A stretch of DNA of 64,000 nt from Tessaracoccus antarcticus (GTDB lineage Bacteria; Actinomycetota; Actinomycetes; Propionibacteriales; Propionibacteriaceae). The position numbers and the translations under genes are program-made. Each line of letters starts with the position of its first letter. Position 1 is the stretch's first letter. The notes below the pieces were generated by a model that ran no database searches, was not told the DNA's origin, and saw only the letters and a program-made list of their open reading frames with translations. Location: contig NZ_REFW01000002.1 in NCBI RefSeq assembly GCF_003688855.1, positions 372,001 to 436,000 of the forward strand, written 5' to 3'. This document shows, piece after piece, positions 43,446 to 51,397 of this stretch.

Positions 43446-44317
43446 CAGCGGGCTGGGTCGGTGTGGCGGATGACGTGTTGCGTCTGGGTGCCGAGGCGGG
43501 TGATGCCGAGGTTCATGACCTCGCCACCCTTGAGGTAGAACTGCGGCGACTGTCCCATGCCGACCCCGGGAGGGGTGCCGGTGTTGATGAGGTCACCGGG
43601 CTCCAGAGCCATGAACTGGCTCAGGTAGTGGACGATGAACGTGGGCGAGAAGACCATCCTGGAGGTGGACCCGGTCTGCAGGCGCGTGCCGTCGATGTCG
43701 AGCCACATGTCGAGGTCCAGTGGGTCCCCGATCTCGTCGGGAGTGACCAGGTAGGGTCCGGCAGGGTTGAAGGTGGGTGCCGACTTGCCCTTGGACCACT
43801 GGCCGTTGCGTTCCAGCTGCCAGGCCCGTTCGCTCACATCATTGACCAGCACGTAGCCGGCGATGGAGGCTGCGGCTTCTGCTTCATCCGCCAGGTACGA
43901 ACAGTGGCGCCCGATGACGATGCCGAGCTCCACCTCCCAGTCGGTTTTCTCCGAACCCCGCGGGATGACGACGTCGTCGTCCGGACCCACGAGCGTGTTG
44001 GGGGACTTGGTGAACAGGATCGGCTCGTCCGGTACGGCCTGGCCAGTCTCGGCGGCGTGGTCGCTGTAGTTCAGTCCGATGCAGAGGATCTGGTGCGGGC
44101 GGGCGATGGGCGCGCCGAAACGTCGGCCGTCGAGGGGTTCGCTCCGGTTGGTGGCGATCCGCTCGGCTACCAGTTCACCCAGGGTGGCCAGTGACCCGGA
44201 GCGGAAGAAGGCTTCGTTGAAGTCGACGACGACGTCGGACAGATCCACGAAGGTCTCGTCGTCCACCAGGACCCCGGGGGTTTCCCGGCCGATGCTGCCT
44301 ATGCGTACAAGTTTCAT
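43445..44317 (-). CDS. Fumarylacetoacetate hydrolase family protein
   Basis: A 290-residue protein of the FAH superfamily. The C-terminal catalytic domain (about 70-280) has CIGLNYSDHAAETGQ, PILFTKSPNTLVGPDDDV, KTDWEVELGIVIGRHC and LVNDVSERAWQLERNGQW, with metal-binding Glu/Asp residues, then FIVHYLSQFMALEPGDLINTGT and PPGVGMGQ. Members cleave or decarboxylate oxo acids such as 2-keto-3-deoxy-fuconate; this one resembles those in sugar-acid pathways. The now broken dehydrogenase downstream would have been its partner, which suggests the pathway is lost or incomplete here. Confidence 0.92.
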   Translation of the reverse strand: MKLVRIGSIGRETPGVLVDDETFVDLSDVVVDFNEAFFRSGSLATLGELVAERIATNRSEPLDGRRFGAPIARPHQILCIGLNYSDHAAETGQAVPDEPILFTKSPNTLVGPDDDVVIPRGSEKTDWEVELGIVIGRHCSYLADEAEAAASIAGYVLVNDVSERAWQLERNGQWSKGKSAPTFNPAGPYLVTPDEIGDPLDLDMWLDIDGTRLQTGSTSRMVFSPTFIVHYLSQFMALEPGDLINTGTPPGVGMGQSPQFYLKGGEVMNLGITRLGTQTQHVIRHTDPAR

Positions 44318-44345
44318 GGTTCTGCGTCTCTTTCCTGTGTCGGCA

Positions 44346-44492
44346 TCAGCCGGTGGGGTTGTTGGGTAGCGCGCCCAGCCGTGGGTCGGCAGACCAGTTG
44401 GTCTCAGTCGGCTTCAGGGCCTTCATGCACCCGCTGGATCGGCATCTGCCGACGTTGCCCGGGCTCCATGCACACGTGGAGTCACACGTCAT
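44346..44492 (-). CDS. Possible small Cys-containing peptide
   Basis: A 48-codon open frame in the 265-base gap between DUF1846 and FAH, beginning MTCDSTCAWSPGNVG. Cysteines fall at residues 3, 7, 17 and 22; the rest (NWSADPRLGALPNNPTG) is not hydrophobic. A GGAAGG stands only two bases before the ATG, which is too close for a good ribosome site. It may be a tail of a decayed gene or no gene at all. Low confidence. Confidence 0.2.
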   Translation of the reverse strand: MTCDSTCAWSPGNVGRCRSSGCMKALKPTETNWSADPRLGALPNNPTG

Positions 44493-44582
44493 CGCCTTCC
44501 GTCAGCGGTCGCAGGACCCGGATCGGGCCACCCCGCGTCATGGCGATGGGCAGTGTGTCTGCCCGCCAGACCGGGTTCCTGA

Positions 44583-46073
44583 TCAGCGCTTCCGGTAGAG
44601 GTTCTTCGTCTGGTAGACCGGCTCGCTGGTGACCAGGACGCCAAGGTTGCGAAGGATGCCCCGGTCCACGGGACCGAGGATCACGGCGGAGTGGGCGTCG
44701 CAGCCGCGGAGGTGCCGCAGTTCGGCCAGGGCCCGTTTCGCGTGGGGGTCGACGTTGGCGCTGACCGCCAGGGCGATGAGGACCTCGTCGGTGTGGAGAC
44801 GCGGATTCTTGCTCCCGAGGTGTTGGGTCTTGAGTTCCTGGATCGGCTCGATGGCCTCGGGGGAGAGGAGCTTGACGGAGGGATCGATGCCCGCCAGCGT
44901 CTTGAGTGCGTCGAGGAGCATGGCGGAGCATGCGCCCAGCAGGGGTGATGTCTTGCCGGTGATGATGCGGCCGTCTGGTAGTTCGATGGCCGCCGCGGGT
45001 GCCTGCGTGCGCCTGGCAACCTTCAGGGCCGGCTCGACAACCGCGCGGTCAAGCTTGCTGATCCCCAGCGAACTCATGAGCAGGGCGATCCGGTCCGACT
45101 CGTCGGGTTCCAGCTGGTCGCGTTTCTCCTCCACGAGGGCGGCGAACCATCTCCTGATCACCTCCTGTCTGGAGGCCTCCCTGCACGCCTCGTCGTCGGA
45201 GATGCAGGCCCCCACCATGTTCACGCCCATGTCAGTGGGTGACTTGTACGGGGAGGTGCCCAGGATCCGCTGGAACATCAGGTTCAACACCGGGAAGATC
45301 TCCACGTCCCGGTTGTAGTTGATGGCCTGTTTCCCGTAGGCGGCGAGGTGGTACGGGTCGATCATGTTGACGTCATCGAGATCGGCTGTGGCCGCCTCGT
45401 AGGCAACGTTGACTGGATGGTCCAGAGGCAGGTTCCAGATCGGGAAGGTCTCGAACTTCGCGTAGCCGGAGCTGATGCCGCGTGTGTGGTCGTGGTACAT
45501 CTGCGACAGGCAGGTGGCCATCTTGCCGCTGCCAGGGCCGGGGCCCGTGACGACGACGACGTCGCGGGTTGTCTCCACGTAGTCGTTCTTTCCGTATCCC
45601 TGGTCGCTGACGATGTGGGCGATGTCGTTGGGGTAGCCCTTGATCGGGTAGTGGCGGTACACCTTCAGCCCCAGCTTTTCGAGCTTGCGCTTGAAGGCCC
45701 GGGCGTTGCCGTTGTCCTCGGTCATCCGCGAAATGACGACGCTGCCCACGTACAGGCCGTGGGCCCTGAACCCGTCGACGAGGCGGAGGACGTCCTCGTC
45801 GTAGGAGATGCCGTGGTCGGCCCGCATCTTGTGGCGGGCCAGGTCACGGGCGCTGATGGCGATGATGATCTCGAGGTCGTCCTTGAGTTCCGCGAGCATC
45901 GCGATCTTGTTGTCGGGGGTGAAGCCCGGCAGTACGCGGGACGCGTGAAGGTCATCGAACAGTTTCCCGCCGAGTTCCAGGTAGAGCTTGCCGCCGAACT
46001 GCTTGCGCCGGGCGTCGATGTGGTGGGACTGAAGTGCGAGGTACTTCTCGCGATCGAATCCGATCCTGTGCAT
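44583..46073 (-). CDS. DUF1846 (UPF0371) protein
   Basis: A 496-residue protein covering the whole DUF1846 family, from [20 protein letters not shown] to the C-terminal KNLYRKR. A P-loop-like stretch [20 protein letters not shown] is seen in the middle (about residues 175-195), and [18 protein letters not shown] follows. The family has known structures but no agreed function. ATG 46073 is the family start ([11 protein letters not shown]). It stands as a single gene divergent from the L,D-transpeptidase. Confidence 0.93.
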   Translation of the reverse strand: MHRIGFDREKYLALQSHHIDARRKQFGGKLYLELGGKLFDDLHASRVLPGFTPDNKIAMLAELKDDLEIIIAISARDLARHKMRADHGISYDEDVLRLVDGFRAHGLYVGSVVISRMTEDNGNARAFKRKLEKLGLKVYRHYPIKGYPNDIAHIVSDQGYGKNDYVETTRDVVVVTGPGPGSGKMATCLSQMYHDHTRGISSGYAKFETFPIWNLPLDHPVNVAYEAATADLDDVNMIDPYHLAAYGKQAINYNRDVEIFPVLNLMFQRILGTSPYKSPTDMGVNMVGACISDDEACREASRQEVIRRWFAALVEEKRDQLEPDESDRIALLMSSLGISKLDRAVVEPALKVARRTQAPAAAIELPDGRIITGKTSPLLGACSAMLLDALKTLAGIDPSVKLLSPEAIEPIQELKTQHLGSKNPRLHTDEVLIALAVSANVDPHAKRALAELRHLRGCDAHSAVILGPVDRGILRNLGVLVTSEPVYQTKNLYRKR

Positions 46074-46325
46074 GCTGTTCCTCCCGGTCCCAGCGGATCA
46101 TACCGACCGGCCCCCGGAGTCTGCGACGCGCGATCGCCCAAGGAGCGTCGCTCCGCCGTCGTCGGGGGTCAGCGGCGCACGAAACCCATGCACCATCACT
46201 CGTGGGCGGTGCACTGCGGGCAATCAGCCACTCACTGGCGTGTGCCGCGGTCATCCAGCAGCACTGGCCCGTACTCTGGGGCCGAAGTGCTGCCCCGCAG
46301 CAACCCCCGTCGCGAAGGTTCGGCT

Positions 46326-47516
46326 GTGTCGCTGTTCTCCCCCCGCCGTATGGGCGCCGTCCTGGCGCCGCTTCTCCTGCTCTGCGTGGCGGCCTGCGCC
46401 CCCGCACCTCTGGCGCTGCCCGAGCCGGTGGTGGAGCAGTCGACGGAGCCTGCCTCCTCGGCCGTTCCCACGGCGACGCCGCAGGACGGCACCCCGCCAA
46501 GCCCCACGAAGACCGCAGGAGCGAGCCCGAGCACGGGGACACAGGACGGCGAGGGCCCGGAGACGGCCCCCAGCATGAGCGAGTCCCTGACGAGCGTCAC
46601 GCCGTCGCTGACCCTGCTCCCCGAGGCCATCCTGGCGCCCGGCGATGCCGGCGATGACGTCCGTGACCTCCAGCACCGGCTGATGCAGCTGGAGTGGTAC
46701 TCCGGAAAAATCACGGACAACTTCGGCGAGCAGACACAACTCGCAGTGGAGGGGTTCCAGACCAAGCGCGGCCTACCAGCGCTCGGCTTCGTCGACGACG
46801 CAACATGGGACAGGCTCGTCGAAATGACCAGAACCCCCACACGCGACGAGATGTACAACGTGCTCAAGCCGGGGCCCGCCCTGCTGGCCTCGGGCGCCAG
46901 GGGCGAGACTGTGAAGGATCTGCAGGCGCGGCTGAAGCAGGTCGCGTGGTACGACGCGCTGATCGACGGGGTCTACGGAGCGCAGACCCTCGAGGCCGTG
47001 ACGGGGTTCCAGGGCAAGCGTGGGATACCGGTGACGGGTGAGGTGGATCAGCGCACCATCGACCGCCTGCACGCCATGACGCGCACGCCCACCACCGACG
47101 AACTCAACAACGTGGCCCCGAAGCCGAGGACGGAGGGGATGACGCTCGATGACCGCTGCCTCAGCGGGCGGGTGGTGTGCATTTCCAAGAAGCAACGGAA
47201 GCTGGCGTTCGTGGTGGACGGCCAGGTGAAGTTGACTATGGACGTGCGTTTCGGCTCGGAGCTGACCCCCACCCGCAACGGTGCGTTCTCGGTGAACTGG
47301 AAGTCGAAGAACCACGTCTCCAGCCTGTACAAGACCGCCATGCCCTACGCCCTGTTCTTCTCCGGAGGACAGGCCGTGCACTTCTCCGCGGACTTTGCGG
47401 CCAGAGGATACAACGGCTCCTCCCACGGTTGTGTGAACGTGCGGAACAAGGACGCCGTCTCTGCGCTGTTCGACGCCACCTCGGTGGGGGACACGGTGAT
47501 CGTCTACCCGGGATGA
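46326..47516 (+). CDS. L,D-transpeptidase lipoprotein with two peptidoglycan-binding repeats
   Basis: A 396-residue cell-wall enzyme. A signal peptide with lipobox CVAAC puts the acylated Cys at residue 24. A Pro/Ser/Thr-rich spacer (25-100) follows. Two PG_binding_1 domains (about 105-170 and 185-250: VRDLQHRLMQLEWYSGKITD, then VKDLQARLKQVAWYDALIDG) precede the YkuD catalytic domain (about 275-396) with the active-site SHGCVNVRN. It forms 3-3 cross-links or anchors proteins in peptidoglycan, outside the cell. GTG 46326 has GAAGG seven bases upstream. A hairpin (47515-47540) follows. Confidence 0.92.
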   Translation: MSLFSPRRMGAVLAPLLLLCVAACAPAPLALPEPVVEQSTEPASSAVPTATPQDGTPPSPTKTAGASPSTGTQDGEGPETAPSMSESLTSVTPSLTLLPEAILAPGDAGDDVRDLQHRLMQLEWYSGKITDNFGEQTQLAVEGFQTKRGLPALGFVDDATWDRLVEMTRTPTRDEMYNVLKPGPALLASGARGETVKDLQARLKQVAWYDALIDGVYGAQTLEAVTGFQGKRGIPVTGEVDQRTIDRLHAMTRTPTTDELNNVAPKPRTEGMTLDDRCLSGRVVCISKKQRKLAFVVDGQVKLTMDVRFGSELTPTRNGAFSVNWKSKNHVSSLYKTAMPYALFFSGGQAVHFSADFAARGYNGSSHGCVNVRNKDAVSALFDATSVGDTVIVYPG

Positions 47517-47540
47517 CCCGGGGAAGGACAGACCCGGGTC
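47515..47540 (+). terminator. Hairpin at the end of the L,D-transpeptidase gene
   Basis: GACCCGGG (47515-47522) pairs with CCCGGGTC (47533-47540), an eight-base-pair stem with a ten-base loop starting within the stop codon. Probable terminator. Confidence 0.5.
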
Positions 47541-47607
47541 TGATACTGATCAACCGGGGATTCGACTATCGTCATCATCGGCGCACACGCACTTCGGAAG
47601 GTTGCTC

Positions 47608-48630
47608 GTGAACATTGCTCTGGCCATTGGGCTGCAGGTCATAGGGTCGTTTCTTTTTGCCAGTGGGGCGACACTGCAGCACCTCGGCGTCAAGAGCACC
47701 TTCGACCCGTCCAGCACAACCTCGTCGAACCGGCTCACCATGAGTGGCATGCTGCGGCTCTTCAAGATCCGCAAGTGGCTCCTCGGCCTGGTGTTCGTGT
47801 TCAGCGGCGCCGCACTGCACCTGTTCGCCCTCAGCATGGCACCGGTGGCAGTCGTCCAGCCCGTCGGAATCCTCGCGGTTCCGTGGTCGGTGCTGCTGGC
47901 CGCCAAGATCCACGGGCACAAGGTGCCCTCCCGGATCTGGACGGCGGTGTCGGTGACCGTCCTGGGCGTCGTGGGCTTCACCGTCTTCTCGTCGCTGTTC
48001 GCCAAAGGGGACACGCCGTTTGAATTCGCCCCCATCCTCATCTCGTTCGTCGTTGTTCTGCTGCTGTGCGCAGTCCTCTCGGGGTTTGCTCTCAAGGCTC
48101 CGGGCTGGTCCAAGGCCATGTTGTGGTCGTCTGTGGGCGCCATTTTCTACGGTCTGGCCTCGGGCATGATGAAGGCGGCCATGAACCTGGTGCAGAGCCA
48201 CGGCTTCTCGCTGACGCACTGGCGGGTCCTGGCCGTGATCGGGTTCATGCTGGCCTGCTATGCCCTCGGCGTGTGGATGATCCAACAGGGATACGCCTCC
48301 GGGCCCGCCGAGATCACGGTGGGCACCATGACGACGGTGGACCCGTTCGTGGCCGTCGTCTTCGGATTGGTCGTGCTGGGTGAGGGCTACGGGATGGGCA
48401 TCGGGCCGGGCATCGGCATGGTCGTCTCGGGTGCGGTGGCCGTCTACGGCGTCGTGCTCCTATCCCGAGACCATCCGGATGCTGTGGAGGAGCGGCGAAA
48501 GGCTGCGGAGGACGCCGCGCAGGCACTCGCCGCCGCCCATGCCCTGAAGATGGGGGAGCGGTCTCCCGGTGTCCACCGGGAGGACTCAGTCGGGGATGGG
48601 AAGCGCGGTCAGCGCGGCACCGAATCCTGA
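47608..48630 (+). CDS. NIPA/DMT-type membrane transporter-like protein
   Basis: A 340-residue membrane protein with nine or ten helices. The repeated helix pairs and the sequences SMAPVAVVQPVGILAVPWSV and TVGTMTTVDPFVAVVFGLVV match the EamA/DMT fold, near the NIPA group that includes magnesium transporters. The C-terminal 50 residues are soluble and Ala/Glu/Lys-rich. GTG 47608 is chosen because GGAAGG lies six bases before it. The last 45 bases overlap the convergent gene. Confidence 0.82.
   Translation: MNIALAIGLQVIGSFLFASGATLQHLGVKSTFDPSSTTSSNRLTMSGMLRLFKIRKWLLGLVFVFSGAALHLFALSMAPVAVVQPVGILAVPWSVLLAAKIHGHKVPSRIWTAVSVTVLGVVGFTVFSSLFAKGDTPFEFAPILISFVVVLLLCAVLSGFALKAPGWSKAMLWSSVGAIFYGLASGMMKAAMNLVQSHGFSLTHWRVLAVIGFMLACYALGVWMIQQGYASGPAEITVGTMTTVDPFVAVVFGLVVLGEGYGMGIGPGIGMVVSGAVAVYGVVLLSRDHPDAVEERRKAAEDAAQALAAAHALKMGERSPGVHREDSVGDGKRGQRGTES
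48563..48582 (-). terminator. Hairpin downstream of the leftward lipid-facing protein gene
   Basis: CTCCCGGTG (48563-48571) pairs with CACCGGGAG (48574-48582), nine base pairs with a two-base loop. It lies three bases beyond the stop of the leftward gene at 48586 and within the C-terminal codons of the rightward transporter gene, so it could end leftward transcription. Confidence 0.5.
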
Positions 48631-49308
48631 TGCCAGCACCAGCGTGCTTTTCGCCCTCACCACGGAAAACTCCACCGTGCCCGTGAACGGCTTCCCTGAG
48701 GCGGCAACAGCCAGCTCGGAATTGAGCGGGTCGGCCACCTCCAGCGTGGAGTTGGTGAACATGTAGAGGGAGAAGCTGCGTTCGCCCTGCCCCTCGTCCA
48801 ACGTGATCTGGTACGTGATGCTCAGGCCTGTGTCGGTCCACTCCTGCGACAGGATCTCGAACAGGCCCGTGCCATTGCCCTCGAACGGAATGGAGGTCCC
48901 GCCCGTCGCTGCGGGTACAGGGCTGGCGCCTTCCGTCACAGCCGCGCTGGGGGAGGCCGAGGGGGTGGGATCGGTGGGGGTGAAGCTGCCGGTGAGTTGC
49001 AGCACGAGAACCAGGACGACGATGGTTGCGACGATGCCCACACCCCAGCCGAGGGTCTTCCTGGTGAACCGCGGCGGCGGCTCGAACTGGTCGATGCCCG
49101 GGGCGGGAGCGGGTGTCGTCGGCTGACCGAAGGGCTTCTGGGGATCACGCGCCTGCGAGTCCCGGTAGCTCTGGGGACTCCATCGGGCGTCGGGCTGGGC
49201 CCACGGCGACTGGTCAGGGGGGCCGGGTCTCGCGCCGTTGCCCTGCGAAGGTCTGTTGCCCTGCGGAGGGCCGTTGCCCGGGGGCGGCGGCCACTGTTGG
49301 TTGCTCAT
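48586..49308 (-). CDS. Membrane-anchored protein with Pro-rich cytoplasmic tail (DUF4352-like)
   Basis: A 240-residue protein. The first 75 residues are Pro/Gln/Gly-rich and presumably cytoplasmic. One helix follows (about 85-107: LGWGVGIVATIVVLVLVLQL), then a Pro/Ser/Thr linker and a beta-rich extracellular domain (about 145-240; EWTDTGLSITYQITLDEGQ, EVADPLNSELAVAASGKPFT, GTVEFSVVRAK) that resembles DUF4352 by pattern. ATG 49308 (MSNQQWPPPPG) matches the usual actinobacterial N-terminus. The function is unknown. Confidence 0.75.
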   Translation of the reverse strand: MSNQQWPPPPGNGPPQGNRPSQGNGARPGPPDQSPWAQPDARWSPQSYRDSQARDPQKPFGQPTTPAPAPGIDQFEPPPRFTRKTLGWGVGIVATIVVLVLVLQLTGSFTPTDPTPSASPSAAVTEGASPVPAATGGTSIPFEGNGTGLFEILSQEWTDTGLSITYQITLDEGQGERSFSLYMFTNSTLEVADPLNSELAVAASGKPFTGTVEFSVVRAKSTLVLASGFGAALTALPIPD

Positions 49309-49416
49309 GGTGGGCCCCACGATACCCATCGATGGTGGGCATCCGCGGCAGCGTCTTCTCCACACTGCACCCACCGTCCTGGCGATCCCGCGGGCACGCC
49401 GACCAAGGTGCCGTCC

Positions 49417-50348
49417 ATGAGCACCGAGATCACACGACTTCACGGCACCACCAGCGCGGACCTGCTAGCCATACCCGTCATCATGTTGGGGTTCCATCCA
49501 CGGGAATCCTGTGTCGTCCTGGGCGTGCGGGGCACAAGGGTCGAATTCTGCGCGCGGATGGACCTGGACTGGTTCACCAACGACTTCAGGTTCGGTGAGG
49601 TGGTGGACCAGTTGGAGAACGCCGTGATCAGATGCGCCGGTTGCCGCGTGGCCGTCCTCGCCTACACCGCGGATCCCGAGGCGGGCTCGCTGGCGGTGGA
49701 GGAACTCGTTGCGGTGCTCGGTGAGGAGATCGTCGCCGAATCGTTGGTCACCGATGGCGACCTGTTCTGGTACGTGCATGCGGGGATGCTGGCACCCCCC
49801 GGCGGCGTCTCCTACTCCTACGCCTCCAGTAACTTCGCTGCACAGGCCGTGTACTCGGGGGTCAACGTTGACACCTGCCGTGAGGAAGCCGTGCAGGCAG
49901 TCCGGCCACCGGAGCCCGCCTCCCTCGTCGCGCGCTGTCCGGGAGCGGGCTGGCAGCCGCGCAGAGACTTGCCGCCCTGTCCGCGGATGAACGAATGATG
50001 CTGTTGTCCCGACACGTGGCGTGCGACGACCAGCCGGGATCCGACCCCACGGAACTGGCACTCCTGCTGCAGGATGAAGAACTGTTCGGGGAGGTGCTGG
50101 CCCAACTCAGCACCAGCAGTGCCGAGCGACTCCGGCCCCGCCTCGCCGCAGCACGCCGGGTCAGCGACGACACTGTGGCCCCCAATGTTCTGGCCCTGCT
50201 GGTCCTGGCGTGCTGGCTCGACGGGGAGGGTGCGCAACAGAGCGACTGCCTGGGGCAGCTCGAATCCCTGGACCCGTGCCACCCCCTCATGCCGTTGCTG
50301 GTGGCCATGCACCACAAAGCGGCGCCGCCGGGCATCTGGGACCTGTGA
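49417..50348 (+). pseudogene. DUF4192 gene interrupted by a frameshift
   Basis: DUF4192 proteins are actinobacterial proteins of unknown role, about 330 residues. The first part (from ATG 49417: TSADLLAIPVIMLGFHPRES, CVVLGVRGTRVEF) reads correctly to about residue 165. Within GTCGCGCGCTG (around 49925-49935) the frame shifts, and the open frame ends at 49998. The alternative frame continues ALSGSGLAAAQRLAALSADE, then RMMLLSRH and NVLALLVLACWLDGEG to the natural end at 50348. Without the single-base change the protein would be whole, so this may be a mutation or a sequencing error in a GC repeat. Confidence 0.75.
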
Positions 50349-50392
50349 CCCCCCTGCCCTACCAAGCCGTGGCTTGGCCGTAGAGTGTCGCC

Positions 50393-51313
50393 ATGCGATT
50401 CGTGGTGTGCGGTGAGGCCTTGGTGGACATGCTCCCGGCGGAGGTGGTGTCCCCGGCAGAGACCCGGTGGACGGCCCTGGCGGGGGGCGGGCCCATGAAC
50501 ACGGCCGTGGCGCTCACGCGCCTCGGGGAGGACGTCCAGTTCCTCGGCCGGTTGGGTGGCGATGCGTTCGGCCGACAGATCGAGCGCTGGCTGGACGCCA
50601 ACGAGGTGGGCACCGAACTGATGGTGCGTACGGACCAGGCCACGTCGATGGCCGTGGTGTCCCTCGACGACGACGGCAAGGCCCAGTACACGTTCCACTT
50701 CGACGGCACCTCGAACTTCGGATGGCGTCCGTCTGAGCTGCCCGCCCTCTCCGAGGACGACTGGCTCCACTTCGGGTCCATCGCCGCCGTGGTGGGTCCC
50801 GGTGCGAAGCCGTTGCTCGATTTCGTGGCGGCGACGCCGGCCACTGTCAGCTACGACATCAACGTTCGCCCCAGTGTGCAGCCGGACCGCAGCGCCTACT
50901 TCCATCACGTCGCAGATCTCATGGCGGCCGTCGGATCAGGTGGGGGAATCGTCAAGGCCAGCGACGAGGACATCAACTGGCTCGTCGACGACGACGATCC
51001 GCTGTCCTACGCGGAGGCGTGGGCAGCCGAGTACGGACTCTCGATGTTCGTGGTGACTCTCGGCGCCGACGGCGTGGCTGCTGTCAAGCCTGACGGCCGC
51101 CACGCACGTGTTCCCGGATACCAGGTGGAACTCGTCGACACCGTCGGTGCCGGTGACACGTTCATGGCGGGATTCCTCAGTGCCTACGCGGATGACCCCA
51201 TGGACGTCGAGGCAGCCCTCACACGGGGGGCCGCGGCCGCCGCGCTGGTGTGCAGCCGCAAGGGTGCCAACCCCCCCACCTCAGCGGAGCTCGAGGCGTT
51301 CCTCGCGCGCTGA
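50393..51313 (+). CDS. PfkB-family carbohydrate kinase (fructokinase-like)
   Basis: A 306-residue sugar kinase. N-terminal FVVCGEALVDMLP and ALAGGGPMNTAVALTRLG are the sugar-binding hallmarks of the family, and the ATP site VELVDTVGAGDTFMAGFLSA contains the catalytic Asp of GAGD. The pattern is closest to bacterial fructokinases, and could supply the fructose 6-phosphate from sucrose phosphorylase. It starts at ATG 50393 shortly after the DUF4192 gene and before leuS. Confidence 0.9.
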   Translation: MRFVVCGEALVDMLPAEVVSPAETRWTALAGGGPMNTAVALTRLGEDVQFLGRLGGDAFGRQIERWLDANEVGTELMVRTDQATSMAVVSLDDDGKAQYTFHFDGTSNFGWRPSELPALSEDDWLHFGSIAAVVGPGAKPLLDFVAATPATVSYDINVRPSVQPDRSAYFHHVADLMAAVGSGGGIVKASDEDINWLVDDDDPLSYAEAWAAEYGLSMFVVTLGADGVAAVKPDGRHARVPGYQVELVDTVGAGDTFMAGFLSAYADDPMDVEAALTRGAAAAALVCSRKGANPPTSAELEAFLAR

Positions 51314-51344
51314 CGCGGTCGTCGGGGTGGCCGGTGGGCGACTG

Positions 51345-51350
51345 TATATT
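51345..51350 (+). promoter_or_regulatory. Possible -10 element for leuS
   Basis: TATATT, 47 bases before the leuS start, in an otherwise GC-rich 84-base gap. No convincing -35 at the expected distance and no T-box structure are seen, so support is weak. Confidence 0.3.
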
Positions 51351-51397
51351 GAGCGGGCGTGTGTGCGTGCGTACGCGAGATCAACCAAGGAGCATTC

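Noticed and set aside
44353-44598. An 81-codon plus-strand frame opposite the FAH upstream region
   Set aside because: Composition is shadow-like, it overlaps the end of the DUF1846 gene on the other strand, and there is no ribosome site.
43141-50348. Interpretation of all frameshifts as true pseudogenes
   Set aside because: The DUF4192 break and two of the dehydrogenase/permease shifts are single bases in GC-rich runs, so sequencing error cannot be excluded; only the M14 and MurB remnants, and the dehydrogenase/permease joint, lack larger parts.
51314-51397. T-box or other riboswitch leader for leuS
   Set aside because: The gap is only 84 bases and contains no T-box consensus or stem arrangement that I can see.
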